In this document: positions 32,908 through 39,956 of the stretch, piece by piece
Layout of the letters: every line of letters begins with the position of its first letter
How positions within the stretch are numbered: position 1 is the stretch's first letter
Source: Robinsoniella peoriensis
Lineage (GTDB): Bacteria > Bacillota > Clostridia > Lachnospirales > Lachnospiraceae
Strand: one strand, 5' to 3'
DNA: 43,436 bases
NCBI RefSeq assembly: GCF_042680125.1
Contig: NZ_JBHTNY010000057.1
Position numbers and translations under genes: made by a program
Notes under the pieces: model-generated
Told to the model about the DNA's origin: nothing
What the model saw: only the letters and a program-made list of their open reading frames with translations
Databases searched by the model: none

Positions 32908-33705
32908 ATGATTCAAGTGGAACACTTATGCAAGACCTTTCGGGTCGCAAATCGAAATGCAGGGCTGGCGTCTGCCCTGAAAGCTCTTTTTCACAGACAA
33001 TACCGTGAAATCAAAGCGTTGAATGATATCTCATTTACAATCCCTGATGGAGAAATGGTGGGCTATATAGGCCCCAATGGTGCCGGCAAAAGCAGCACAA
33101 TCAAAGTATTAAGCGGAATACTGACACCTGACAGCGGAACCTGTCTGATTAATGGACGTGTTCCATATCAGGAACGGACAGCACATGTAAAAGAAATCGG
33201 AGTCGTTTTCGGACAACGCTCCCAGCTGTGGTGGGATGTTCCCGTCATTGATTCTTTTGAATTACTGAAAGACATCTACAAGATACCGGAGAACAATTAT
33301 CGAAAAATGAAAGATGAACTGGCTGCCCTTCTGAATCTTGAAGATATTATCAAAACACCTACCAGACAGCTTTCCCTGGGGCAAAGAATGCGCTGTGAAA
33401 TTGCCGCCTCCCTTTTACATAACCCCAAAATTTTGTTTTTGGACGAACCAACTATCGGACTGGATGCAGTCTCTAAGATTGCCGTTCGCAATTTTATTCT
33501 AAAGCTTAATAAAAACCATAATACAACAATTATTCTGACAACGCATGATATGCAGGATATTGAAGCCCTCACAAACCGCATTATGCTGATTGGCAAAGGA
33601 CGTCTTCTAATGGATGGCTCTCTCCGGGAATTTAAGGACATGGCTTCCGAAAACGAGTCTCTGGACGAACTGGTTGCCCGCCTCTACCGGCAATATGAAA
33701 TATAG
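32908..33705 (+). CDS. ABC-2 type transporter ATP-binding protein
   Basis: This 265-residue ATPase belongs to a three-gene exporter. Walker A is GPNGAGKSS (about 55-63), then the Q-loop FGQRSQLWWDVP, signature LSLGQRMRCE, Walker B ILFLDEPTIGLD and the switch histidine in TTHDMQDIE. The subgroup with the long N-terminal insert before IKALNDISF and the WWDVP segment usually pairs with two ABC2_membrane_6-type permeases, as here. The AGGAGG site is eight bases upstream. Substrate unknown; the family exports lipids, drugs or other hydrophobic compounds. Confidence 0.93.
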   Translation: MIQVEHLCKTFRVANRNAGLASALKALFHRQYREIKALNDISFTIPDGEMVGYIGPNGAGKSSTIKVLSGILTPDSGTCLINGRVPYQERTAHVKEIGVVFGQRSQLWWDVPVIDSFELLKDIYKIPENNYRKMKDELAALLNLEDIIKTPTRQLSLGQRMRCEIAASLLHNPKILFLDEPTIGLDAVSKIAVRNFILKLNKNHNTTIILTTHDMQDIEALTNRIMLIGKGRLLMDGSLREFKDMASENESLDELVARLYRQYEI

Positions 33706-33715
33706 GAGGTAATCC

Positions 33716-34519
33716 ATGAAACAATACCTCTCTTTTTTTCGGATGCGCTTTATTACCGGACTTCAGTACCGGACAGCCGCTTTGGCTGGTATCTCCACCC
33801 AGTTTATCTGGGGAGCCATGGAAATTCTTCTGTTTCAGGCATTCTATCAGGCTGATGCTGATGCCTTTCCCATGTCTTTTCAGGCTCTGACTTCTTATGT
33901 ATGGCTGCAGCAGGCATTCTTGGCCCTGTATATGTTCTGGTTTTGGGACAATGATATTTTTGATTCTATTACCAACGGAAATGTATCATATGAATTATGC
34001 CGTCCTGTGGACCTGTACACTATGTGGTTTACGAAAAATCTGGCATCCAGGCTTTCCAAAACAGTCCTGCGCTGCTTTCCCATACTGGTTCTGGCGTTTA
34101 TCCTGCCTGCTCCATATGGTATCCGGCTGCCTGCTGATCCGGTTACCGGACTGCTGTTTCTTTTATCCATGACACTTGGACTTGGCGTAGTCGTATCTCT
34201 TTCCATGGTCATATATACATTGGCATTTTATACGATATCTTCACAGGGGATTCGGATGATTACCACTTCCCTGGCTGAATTTCTCTCCGGAGCAGTAATC
34301 CCTCTGCCATTTTTACCGGAAAGAATTTCTTATATCGTAGAACTGCTGCCCTTTGCTTCCATACAGAATGCTCCCCTGCGAATTTACAGCGGAGACATTG
34401 CTGGAAGCTCTCTTGGCCGGGCCATTGCTTTACAGGTATTCTGGCTGATACTGTTAACCTCAGCCGGAAAGCTTCTAATGCACAGAGCATTAAAGCAGGT
34501 GGTTGTTCAGGGCGGTTGA
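33716..34519 (+). CDS. ABC-2 family permease (first)
   Basis: This 267-residue membrane protein has about six helices and an N-terminal amphipathic segment (YLSFFRMRFITGLQYRTAAL). Features of the DUF990/ABC2_membrane_6 group are WFWDNDIFDSITNGNVSYEL and CRPVDLYTMWFTKNLASRLS, and LSGAVIPLPFLPE near the C-terminus. It begins ten bases after the ATPase gene with TAGGAGG and is translated in the same operon. It probably forms a heterodimer with the next gene product. Confidence 0.88.
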   Translation: MKQYLSFFRMRFITGLQYRTAALAGISTQFIWGAMEILLFQAFYQADADAFPMSFQALTSYVWLQQAFLALYMFWFWDNDIFDSITNGNVSYELCRPVDLYTMWFTKNLASRLSKTVLRCFPILVLAFILPAPYGIRLPADPVTGLLFLLSMTLGLGVVVSLSMVIYTLAFYTISSQGIRMITTSLAEFLSGAVIPLPFLPERISYIVELLPFASIQNAPLRIYSGDIAGSSLGRAIALQVFWLILLTSAGKLLMHRALKQVVVQGG

Positions 34520-34532
34520 AAGGAGCATTTAC

Positions 34533-35309
34533 ATGAAACTATATATACACTATTTATCAATACATCTTCGCAGTATGATGGAATATAAAGTATCCTTTTT
34601 ACTCACTATAATTGGGCAGTTCCTGGTTTCTTTCAACGTCTTCCTTGGCGTATACTTTATGCTGCAGCGTTTCCATCAGATCGAAGGCTTTTCATACAGT
34701 GAAGTTCTTTTGTGTTTTGCCATTGTACTGATGTCGTTCACCCTTGCCGAATGTTTTTTTCGAGGTTTTGATACCTTTGCATCAATGATTGGAAATGGTG
34801 AATTCGACCGCATACTGGTACGTCCTAGAGGCGCGATCTTCCAGGTACTCGCAAGCAAAATAGAATTAACCCGTATCGGGCGGCTTTTACAGGCAATTGT
34901 AATGCTGATCTACGGCATATCCAATATCCATCTGCACTGGACCTTTCTGCGGGTTCTTACGTTAATCCTTATGATTTTGGGTGGTGTTGCAACTTTTGCC
35001 GGATTATTTATCCTCTATGCAGGGCTTTGCTTTTTTACGTTGGAAGGACTGGAATTTATGAATATTTTTACAGACGGTGCCAGAGAATACGGAAAATATC
35101 CCGTGGCTGTCTATGGGAAAACAGTACTTACGATCTGCACTTATATTGTGCCTTTTGCCCTTTTTCAGTACTATCCTTTTCTCTATCTCACAAGGCAGAA
35201 TATACCTGCCTATTATAGCTTTCTGCCGTTATTAACCATACTTTTTCTCATTCCCTGCTTCTTTGTGTGGAATCTTGGGATGCGAAAGTACAAGTCAACC
35301 GGTTCCTGA
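34533..35309 (+). CDS. ABC-2 family permease (second)
   Basis: This is a 258-residue partner permease with six predicted helices. It shares the group's cytosolic loop GEFDRILVRPRGAIFQVLAS, which parallels the CRPVDLY loop of its neighbour, and the TDGAREYGKYPVAVYGK segment before the last helices. I start it at 34533 (MKLYIHYLS), with AAAGGAG nine bases upstream; a start ten codons earlier overlaps the preceding gene without a site. A large palindrome follows 25 bases after its stop. Confidence 0.88.
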   Translation: MKLYIHYLSIHLRSMMEYKVSFLLTIIGQFLVSFNVFLGVYFMLQRFHQIEGFSYSEVLLCFAIVLMSFTLAECFFRGFDTFASMIGNGEFDRILVRPRGAIFQVLASKIELTRIGRLLQAIVMLIYGISNIHLHWTFLRVLTLILMILGGVATFAGLFILYAGLCFFTLEGLEFMNIFTDGAREYGKYPVAVYGKTVLTICTYIVPFALFQYYPFLYLTRQNIPAYYSFLPLLTILFLIPCFFVWNLGMRKYKSTGS

Positions 35310-35333
35310 TTCTTTTGGCAGACGACTAAAAAA

Positions 35334-35423
35334 AGACCATTACAACTGAAAATTCAGCATCTGTCATTGTTAGATATATGCTCTAAAATCAATGACCGTT
35401 GAAAAATCCATTTGTAATGGTCT
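35334..35423. terminator. Large 90-base palindromic structure between convergent genes
   Basis: The outer arms AGACCATTACAA and TTGTAATGGTCT pair perfectly over 12 bases. An inner stem GTCATTG/CAATGAC (35363-35369 with 35390-35396) is extended by TTAGA/TCTAA. A-runs and T-runs flank the arms. It sits between the exporter operon and the TPM gene and probably terminates both. It is much larger than a normal intrinsic terminator. Confidence 0.6.
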
Positions 35424-35432
35424 CTTATTTTA

Positions 35433-36269
35433 TTAAAATCCTCTGCCGCCACCGCCAAAAGTTCCGCCTCCGCTGGATGTATGGGTGGATGACATTCCTC
35501 CGCCGCCGGATCCTCCGGAATCATCATTTTTGGGTATATGCCTCTGGGTAACAACCTGATTTGTAAAGTGGTCCGACTGATTGGTTAAATTCAATCTGCC
35601 TTTTTGTTTATACGGATATGTGTAACTTCCCCACTTAAGTTTGTACCTGCCTACCGTAAACCCACAGACACTACCTGCCAGAATCAGTGCCGCACCAACT
35701 GCTATTACCCAGTCAATAGGGCGCAGACTGAGGTATCGTGTGATCTCTCCGGTCTCGGTATTTACTGTATACTGATCTGATGGAATTCCCTTATCCATAT
35801 ATTTTTGTGTAGCATCCACCATACCGCTCAGGCATTTATAATATTCATCAGCCTTGATATATGGGTATGCCGTATCTAATACACTCTCTATCCGGTCATC
35901 TGTCATGTAATAGATCATATCATGCGCCGTTGAAATATAGATTTCCCGGTTATCCATGTCAATTAAAAAAGTCGCTCCGCCTTTGGCTTCCCCATCGTCA
36001 TAGAACCCATGATCCATGTAAAAATCATCTGCATATTCCCTTGCGGATTTCCCCTGGGCGTCATTCGTAGTTACAACCACAAAATTCATTTTATATTTTT
36101 CCCGCAGTGTATTCGTCTTCTGTACCAGATCTGCTATCTGATCCTCACTAAGCAGCCCTGCCTCATCAAATACCTGGCTGCCAGAAGAAGCAAATGCCCC
36201 CATTCCCGTTGTCAACAGCAGCAGAAATACAAGACAAATCCATAGAAGAATCTTTTTTTCTTTTACCAT
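35433..36269 (-). CDS. TPM-domain membrane protein (YgcG/YdjH-like)
   Basis: This 278-residue protein has a signal-anchor or signal peptide (hydrophobic 7-26, ending GAFASS) and an extracytoplasmic TPM domain (about 30-165). That domain shows VFDEAGLLSEDQIADLVQKT, NFVVVTTNDAQGKSAREYAD and GGATFLIDMDNREIYIST. A transmembrane helix lies near 187-206. The tail ends in a Gly-rich stretch with FGGGGRGF, typical of the YgcG/YdjH family. Its ATG overlaps the preceding zinc-ribbon gene by seven bases. Bacillus YdjH has the same layout and works with YdjG and YdjI in an envelope-stress cluster. No enzymatic activity is established. Confidence 0.85.
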   Translation of the reverse strand: MVKEKKILLWICLVFLLLLTTGMGAFASSGSQVFDEAGLLSEDQIADLVQKTNTLREKYKMNFVVVTTNDAQGKSAREYADDFYMDHGFYDDGEAKGGATFLIDMDNREIYISTAHDMIYYMTDDRIESVLDTAYPYIKADEYYKCLSGMVDATQKYMDKGIPSDQYTVNTETGEITRYLSLRPIDWVIAVGAALILAGSVCGFTVGRYKLKWGSYTYPYKQKGRLNLTNQSDHFTNQVVTQRHIPKNDDSGGSGGGGMSSTHTSSGGGTFGGGGRGF

Positions 36270-37306
36270 ATGAAATACCCTCCTAACAATAATATTAAGA
36301 ATACGGGTATTGCAATGGCTGCAAACATCATTGCCACTTTTCCATAGTCTATCGGAAGTTCGCCGCAGATATTTTTCGTCTGTCCATTCATGGCATAGTA
36401 ATACATCTTATTGTCTTTGCCTTTATATGTAAGAACCCATACAGGCAACAGTATATATTTCCAGTGCTCTGCAGGTGTATCCAGGGCAAGTTTGGATGCT
36501 TTCACCGTGGTATATCCGCTTATACTGTCCTTTAAAATATTTCTGGAGTAATCGCTGATTTCTTTACGGATCTCATCTTCAAAATCTCTTTTCTCCATGT
36601 CTCTTTTTTCCGCCTGAAAACCGGATAAATATCCCATAGAGAACTTTTGCAGGTCATTTAACATAAAAGGCTGTACACCTTCAACAAGCTTTCTGTTTTC
36701 CTTATTTAAAGCATTCTTCGTAAGTTCTTCAAAGTGCAGGTTTCCCTCCCGCTCAACATTGTAAAATCTGGTCTCCGTAAATTCGGTTTCACCCAGGCGA
36801 TAGACACGTACATTCGTCGCAGCAGCATCCAAGCGCCCCATCACATCGCATTCAAACATCCAGAAAGGGAAATACACTCCGGATATCTTCTCGATCTGAT
36901 CCTTACTGAAAAATGCCTTTGGTACAAACTTCTTCTTTTTCATGTACTCCAGAAAATGAGCCACTGCTTCTTTTTTATCCACTTTAAATGGTATAATATG
37001 ATCCGGTTTATAATCACCGGAAAGTTTTCCTTCCAGAACCACAGGATTGTGACAATAGTAACAGAACGTTGCGGCTGTTGTTTCATCCGTTACAATCTGA
37101 GCACCACAGCTGGGGCAGGAATAGATAAGCCCTTCCTGGCTCTCCTGTCCTTCCCCTGACTGCCTGCCGGATTCTTTCTCTTCCTGTGCATTCAAAATCT
37201 CTTCCGTAAATTCTGAAAGGCAATATTCACATTTGTATTTTTGGGTCTTGGGATCAAAACGAAGATCCCCACCGCAGTTTGGACATTTGTAACTAACAAC
37301 TGCCAT
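36263..37306 (-). CDS. Zinc-ribbon membrane protein (YdjG-like)
   Basis: This 347-residue protein starts with two zinc ribbons: CPNCGGDLRF with CEYC (about 8-29) and CPSCGAQIVTDE with CYYC (about 64-85). A central domain includes HIIPFKVDKKEAVAHFLEYM, and a beta-rich region has YFPFWMFECDVMG and LPVWVLTYKGKDNKMYYYAM. One C-terminal helix lies at about 327-345. This is the TFIIB-type zinc-ribbon layout of Bacillus YdjG. The gene lies between SPFH and TPM genes in one operon and starts 14 bases after the SPFH gene with AGGAGG-like spacing. Confidence 0.85.
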   Translation of the reverse strand: MAVVSYKCPNCGGDLRFDPKTQKYKCEYCLSEFTEEILNAQEEKESGRQSGEGQESQEGLIYSCPSCGAQIVTDETTAATFCYYCHNPVVLEGKLSGDYKPDHIIPFKVDKKEAVAHFLEYMKKKKFVPKAFFSKDQIEKISGVYFPFWMFECDVMGRLDAAATNVRVYRLGETEFTETRFYNVEREGNLHFEELTKNALNKENRKLVEGVQPFMLNDLQKFSMGYLSGFQAEKRDMEKRDFEDEIRKEISDYSRNILKDSISGYTTVKASKLALDTPAEHWKYILLPVWVLTYKGKDNKMYYYAMNGQTKNICGELPIDYGKVAMMFAAIAIPVFLILLLGGYFIW

Positions 37307-37320
37307 GCATTACCTCCTGA

Positions 37321-38655
37321 TTATGGGCGTGGCTTTCCGCATTCCGAGCAGAATTTCCCTGTATTTTTTACTCCGCAGGCACAGGTCCAGTCTCCCGAAA
37401 CCGGTCTTGCACTCCCACAGTTGGAACAAAATCTGCCTGTATTGGATGTTCCGCAGTCACAAACCCAGCCCTGTGCCTGTTCCGGCTTTGCTTTCCCGCA
37501 ATTTGAGCAGAATTTTCCGCTGTTGGAAGTTCCGCACTGGCAGTTCCAGCTGCTTGCTCCATCGGACAGAGCCTGGGCATTTCCCGTGTCTCCTGTATGA
37601 ACTGCATTAGGTGTATTTCCTGTATTAGGTGTATTTCCTGCATTAGCGTTTCTGGCTTCCTGGTTCATCTGCATCTGCTGCATATTATTAGCCGAAGCGG
37701 TTCCCATAAAATTACCTGCATTCTGCATACCCATGCCCATTCCCATAAATCCGGCCATGCTTCCGTTCGGATTCGATCCGGCTGCTTCCAGACCATGGGC
37801 AATGGCTCCCTGGACATACCCTTCACGGATAGACGGATCTCCCAGCATTGCTCCCTGATTTCTCATGTTAATTAATTTCTGTGATTCTTCATCATAGGAG
37901 ATACTTGCGATCCCTACTGCCTGAATCTCAATGCCGCGCATTTGGCGCCAGTCTTCATCCAATGTCTGCGCCATATATTTCCCCAGTTCTCTTGCTTTTG
38001 ATGACACAAAAGAGATGCGGGTGCCATCTGCTGACATCTGGTTAATAGAGGTCTGCAGTGCTTCCAGAAATTCAGAAAGATATTGCTCGTTGATTTCGTC
38101 AATTTCTACCTGTCCGCTGTTTCTTGGTACCGCTTCAGCATAAAACAGAAGCGGATCAGTGATTTTAATGGAATACGTTCCATGCGCCCGCAAAAAGAGT
38201 TCAGCATTATAGAAATTATCAAAGTAGTTGATGGGGGTTCTGGTACCAAACCGGATTCCCTTAATCTCCTGAAGATTGATATAATATACCTTTTGGGCCG
38301 TAGGTGTCACCCCTCCAAATTTAAACCTGGAAAAGGTCTCCCTGACGGCATCTTCCAGCTCTCCGTTAAATAAGGAAGGCATGGAAGAATTATTAACGGT
38401 ATAATAACCCGGCTCTGCCGTATAATCAATAATTCTGCCGCCATCCACTAACAACATAAACTGATTGTCATACACATGAATCACGGAACCATTTGAAATA
38501 GTATCGGAACTGCTCTTCGTGTTAGAACCGGTACGCATCTTTACACCACGGGTCAGAAGCGTCTGGTCTCCCATATCTTCCGGCTCAATTACCTCCAGCC
38601 ACTGATCTGCCAATGAACTTCCAATTGCTCCTGCTGCTGCTTTAATAATTCCCAT
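37321..38655 (-). CDS. SPFH-domain protein with triple C-terminal zinc ribbon (YdjI-like)
   Basis: This 444-residue protein starts with an SPFH/band 7-like region (about 15-290): QWLEVIEPEDMGDQTLLTRG, YFDNFYNAELFLRAHGTYSI and RGIEIQAVGIASISYDEESQ. A Met/Asn/Gly-rich linker (about 300-370) follows, then three repeated zinc ribbons, each C-x-CG-x5-6-KFC/RFC-x2-CG-x2-P, ending GKFCSECGKPRP. This matches the COG4260 'virion core' group to which Bacillus YdjI belongs. In Bacillus the partner pspA gene lies beside these genes; no pspA is visible here. It is the first gene of the three-gene unit; AGGAGG lies eight bases upstream. Confidence 0.87.
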   Translation of the reverse strand: MGIIKAAAGAIGSSLADQWLEVIEPEDMGDQTLLTRGVKMRTGSNTKSSSDTISNGSVIHVYDNQFMLLVDGGRIIDYTAEPGYYTVNNSSMPSLFNGELEDAVRETFSRFKFGGVTPTAQKVYYINLQEIKGIRFGTRTPINYFDNFYNAELFLRAHGTYSIKITDPLLFYAEAVPRNSGQVEIDEINEQYLSEFLEALQTSINQMSADGTRISFVSSKARELGKYMAQTLDEDWRQMRGIEIQAVGIASISYDEESQKLINMRNQGAMLGDPSIREGYVQGAIAHGLEAAGSNPNGSMAGFMGMGMGMQNAGNFMGTASANNMQQMQMNQEARNANAGNTPNTGNTPNAVHTGDTGNAQALSDGASSWNCQCGTSNSGKFCSNCGKAKPEQAQGWVCDCGTSNTGRFCSNCGSARPVSGDWTCACGVKNTGKFCSECGKPRP

Positions 38656-38713
38656 ATATTGTCCTCCTGTAATTTATTGCGCAATGATGTACTAGAGCGT
38701 GTTTATTGCACAC

Positions 38714-38736
38714 AAGCGGAGGTATTCCCTCCGCTT
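38714..38736. terminator. Perfect hairpin between prfB and the SPFH gene
   Basis: AAGCGGAGG pairs with CCTCCGCTT around a five-base loop, 13 bases after the prfB stop. No T-run follows on either strand, so it is a weak intrinsic terminator or a 3' stabilising stem. Confidence 0.5.
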
Positions 38737-38748
38737 ATCCACATCCTG

Positions 38749-39877
38749 CTATTCATTTTCTGCTTCTTTTGCCCCCAGAGCCAGCCATTTCAGGTAACCA
38801 TTGATAAAAATGTCAATACTTCCATCCAATACACTGTCTACATTTCCTGTTTCCGCACTGGTTCGGTGATCTTTTACCATAGTATATGGCTGCATAACAT
38901 AGGAACGGATCTGGTTGCCCCAGCCAATTTCCTTTACTTCACCCCGGATATCAGAAACTTTTTCCGCGTTCTCCTGTTGCTTTAATAAATACAGCTTTGC
39001 TTTCAACATCTGCATCGCCTTATCTTTATTCATGTGCTGGGAACGTTCATTCTGGCACTGTACCACGATATTGGTTGGAAGATGGGTAATACGGATTGCT
39101 GAGGAAGTCTTGTTGATATGCTGACCGCCTGCACCGCTGGAGCGGTATGTGTCAATCCTTAAATCTTCATCCCTGATCTCAATATCGATATCCTCTTCGA
39201 TATCCGGCATAACATCACAGGATACAAAAGAAGTCTGACGTTTTCCTGCCGCATTAAACGGCGAAATACGAACCAGCCTGTGAACACCTTTTTCTGATTT
39301 CAGATAGCCAAATGCATTTTCGCCTTTTACTTCGAAAGTTACGGATTTAATACCGGCTTCTTCACCGTCCAGATAATCCAGGACTTCAACCTGGAACCCT
39401 TTCCGGTCTGCCCATCGGCAATACATACGATAAAGCATGCTTGCCCAGTCACAGGACTCTGTACCGCCTGCACCTGCATGGAGTGTCATAATTGCATTGT
39501 CACCATCATACTCACCGGACAATAAGGTCTTGATCCGGATATTTTCCAACGAGGCAGTAAAATCTTTCAGTGTTTCTTCTATTTCCGGAATCAGCGAGGC
39601 ATCATTTTCCTCATATGCCATTTCCAGAAGGGTCTCTATTTCCTCATACTGATCGTTCAGTTTACGGAAAACTTCGATATCTTCCTTTAAACTGCTGAGC
39701 GTTTTCATAAATTCCTGAGACTTTTCGGGATTATCCCAAAAGTCAGGTTCTTCCATCTTACGCTCTAATTCCTGAATCCGCTTTTCCTTGTTAGCCAGGT
39801 CAAAGTGAATCCCTCACTTCCACTAATGGTTTTTCATACGTACCTAACGTATATTTAAATTGATCTAATTCTACCAC
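38749..39877 (-). CDS. prfB: Peptide chain release factor 2 (programmed +1 frameshift)
   Basis: RF2 releases peptides at UGA and UAA. The gene starts at GTG 39877 (AAGGTG upstream) and reads 25 codons ending VEVRDSL. It meets in-frame TGA at 39800-39802 in the context CTT-TGA-C. A +1 slip on CTT continues as DLANKEKRIQELERKMEEP to 38749, giving 375 residues in total. The body has the stop-codon SPF motif (RISPFNAAGKRQTS) and the catalytic GGQ (SSGAGGQHINKTSSAIRI). This is the classic autoregulatory frameshift: scarce RF2 favours slippage. A simple frame call would start wrongly at an internal Met and lose about 40 residues. Confidence 0.95.
39799..39817 (-). other. prfB programmed frameshift site
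   Basis: On the minus strand the sequence is GTGAGGGATTCACTTTGAC. CTT is the slippery codon, TGA the recoded stop, and the AGGGA just upstream the internal Shine-Dalgarno-like stimulator. The spacing of AGGGA to CTT is slightly longer than in the E. coli AGGGGG version. Confidence 0.9.
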
Positions 39878-39915
39878 AGCTTCACCTTCTCTCAATTATT
39901 ATTTGATTTATTTAC

Positions 39916-39946
39916 AAAAAGGCCGTTTTATGCAAACGACCCTTTT
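39916..39946 (-). terminator. Intrinsic terminator of secA
   Basis: On the minus strand AAAAGGGTCGTTT pairs with AAACGGCCTTTTT (one G-T/mismatch region) around a five-base loop, with the T-run in the 3' arm. It lies ten bases after the secA stop and before prfB. Confidence 0.75.
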
Positions 39947-39956
39947 GGTTCTATAT

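Noticed and set aside
35334..35423. Integron attC-type recombination site
   Set aside because: No core-site consensus at the arm ends and no integrase or cassette array nearby.
38749..39756. prfB starting at an internal Met near 39756 as a complete gene
   Set aside because: The CTT-TGA-C site and an upstream GTG frame with RF2-like sequence show the true start is at 39877 with programmed frameshift.
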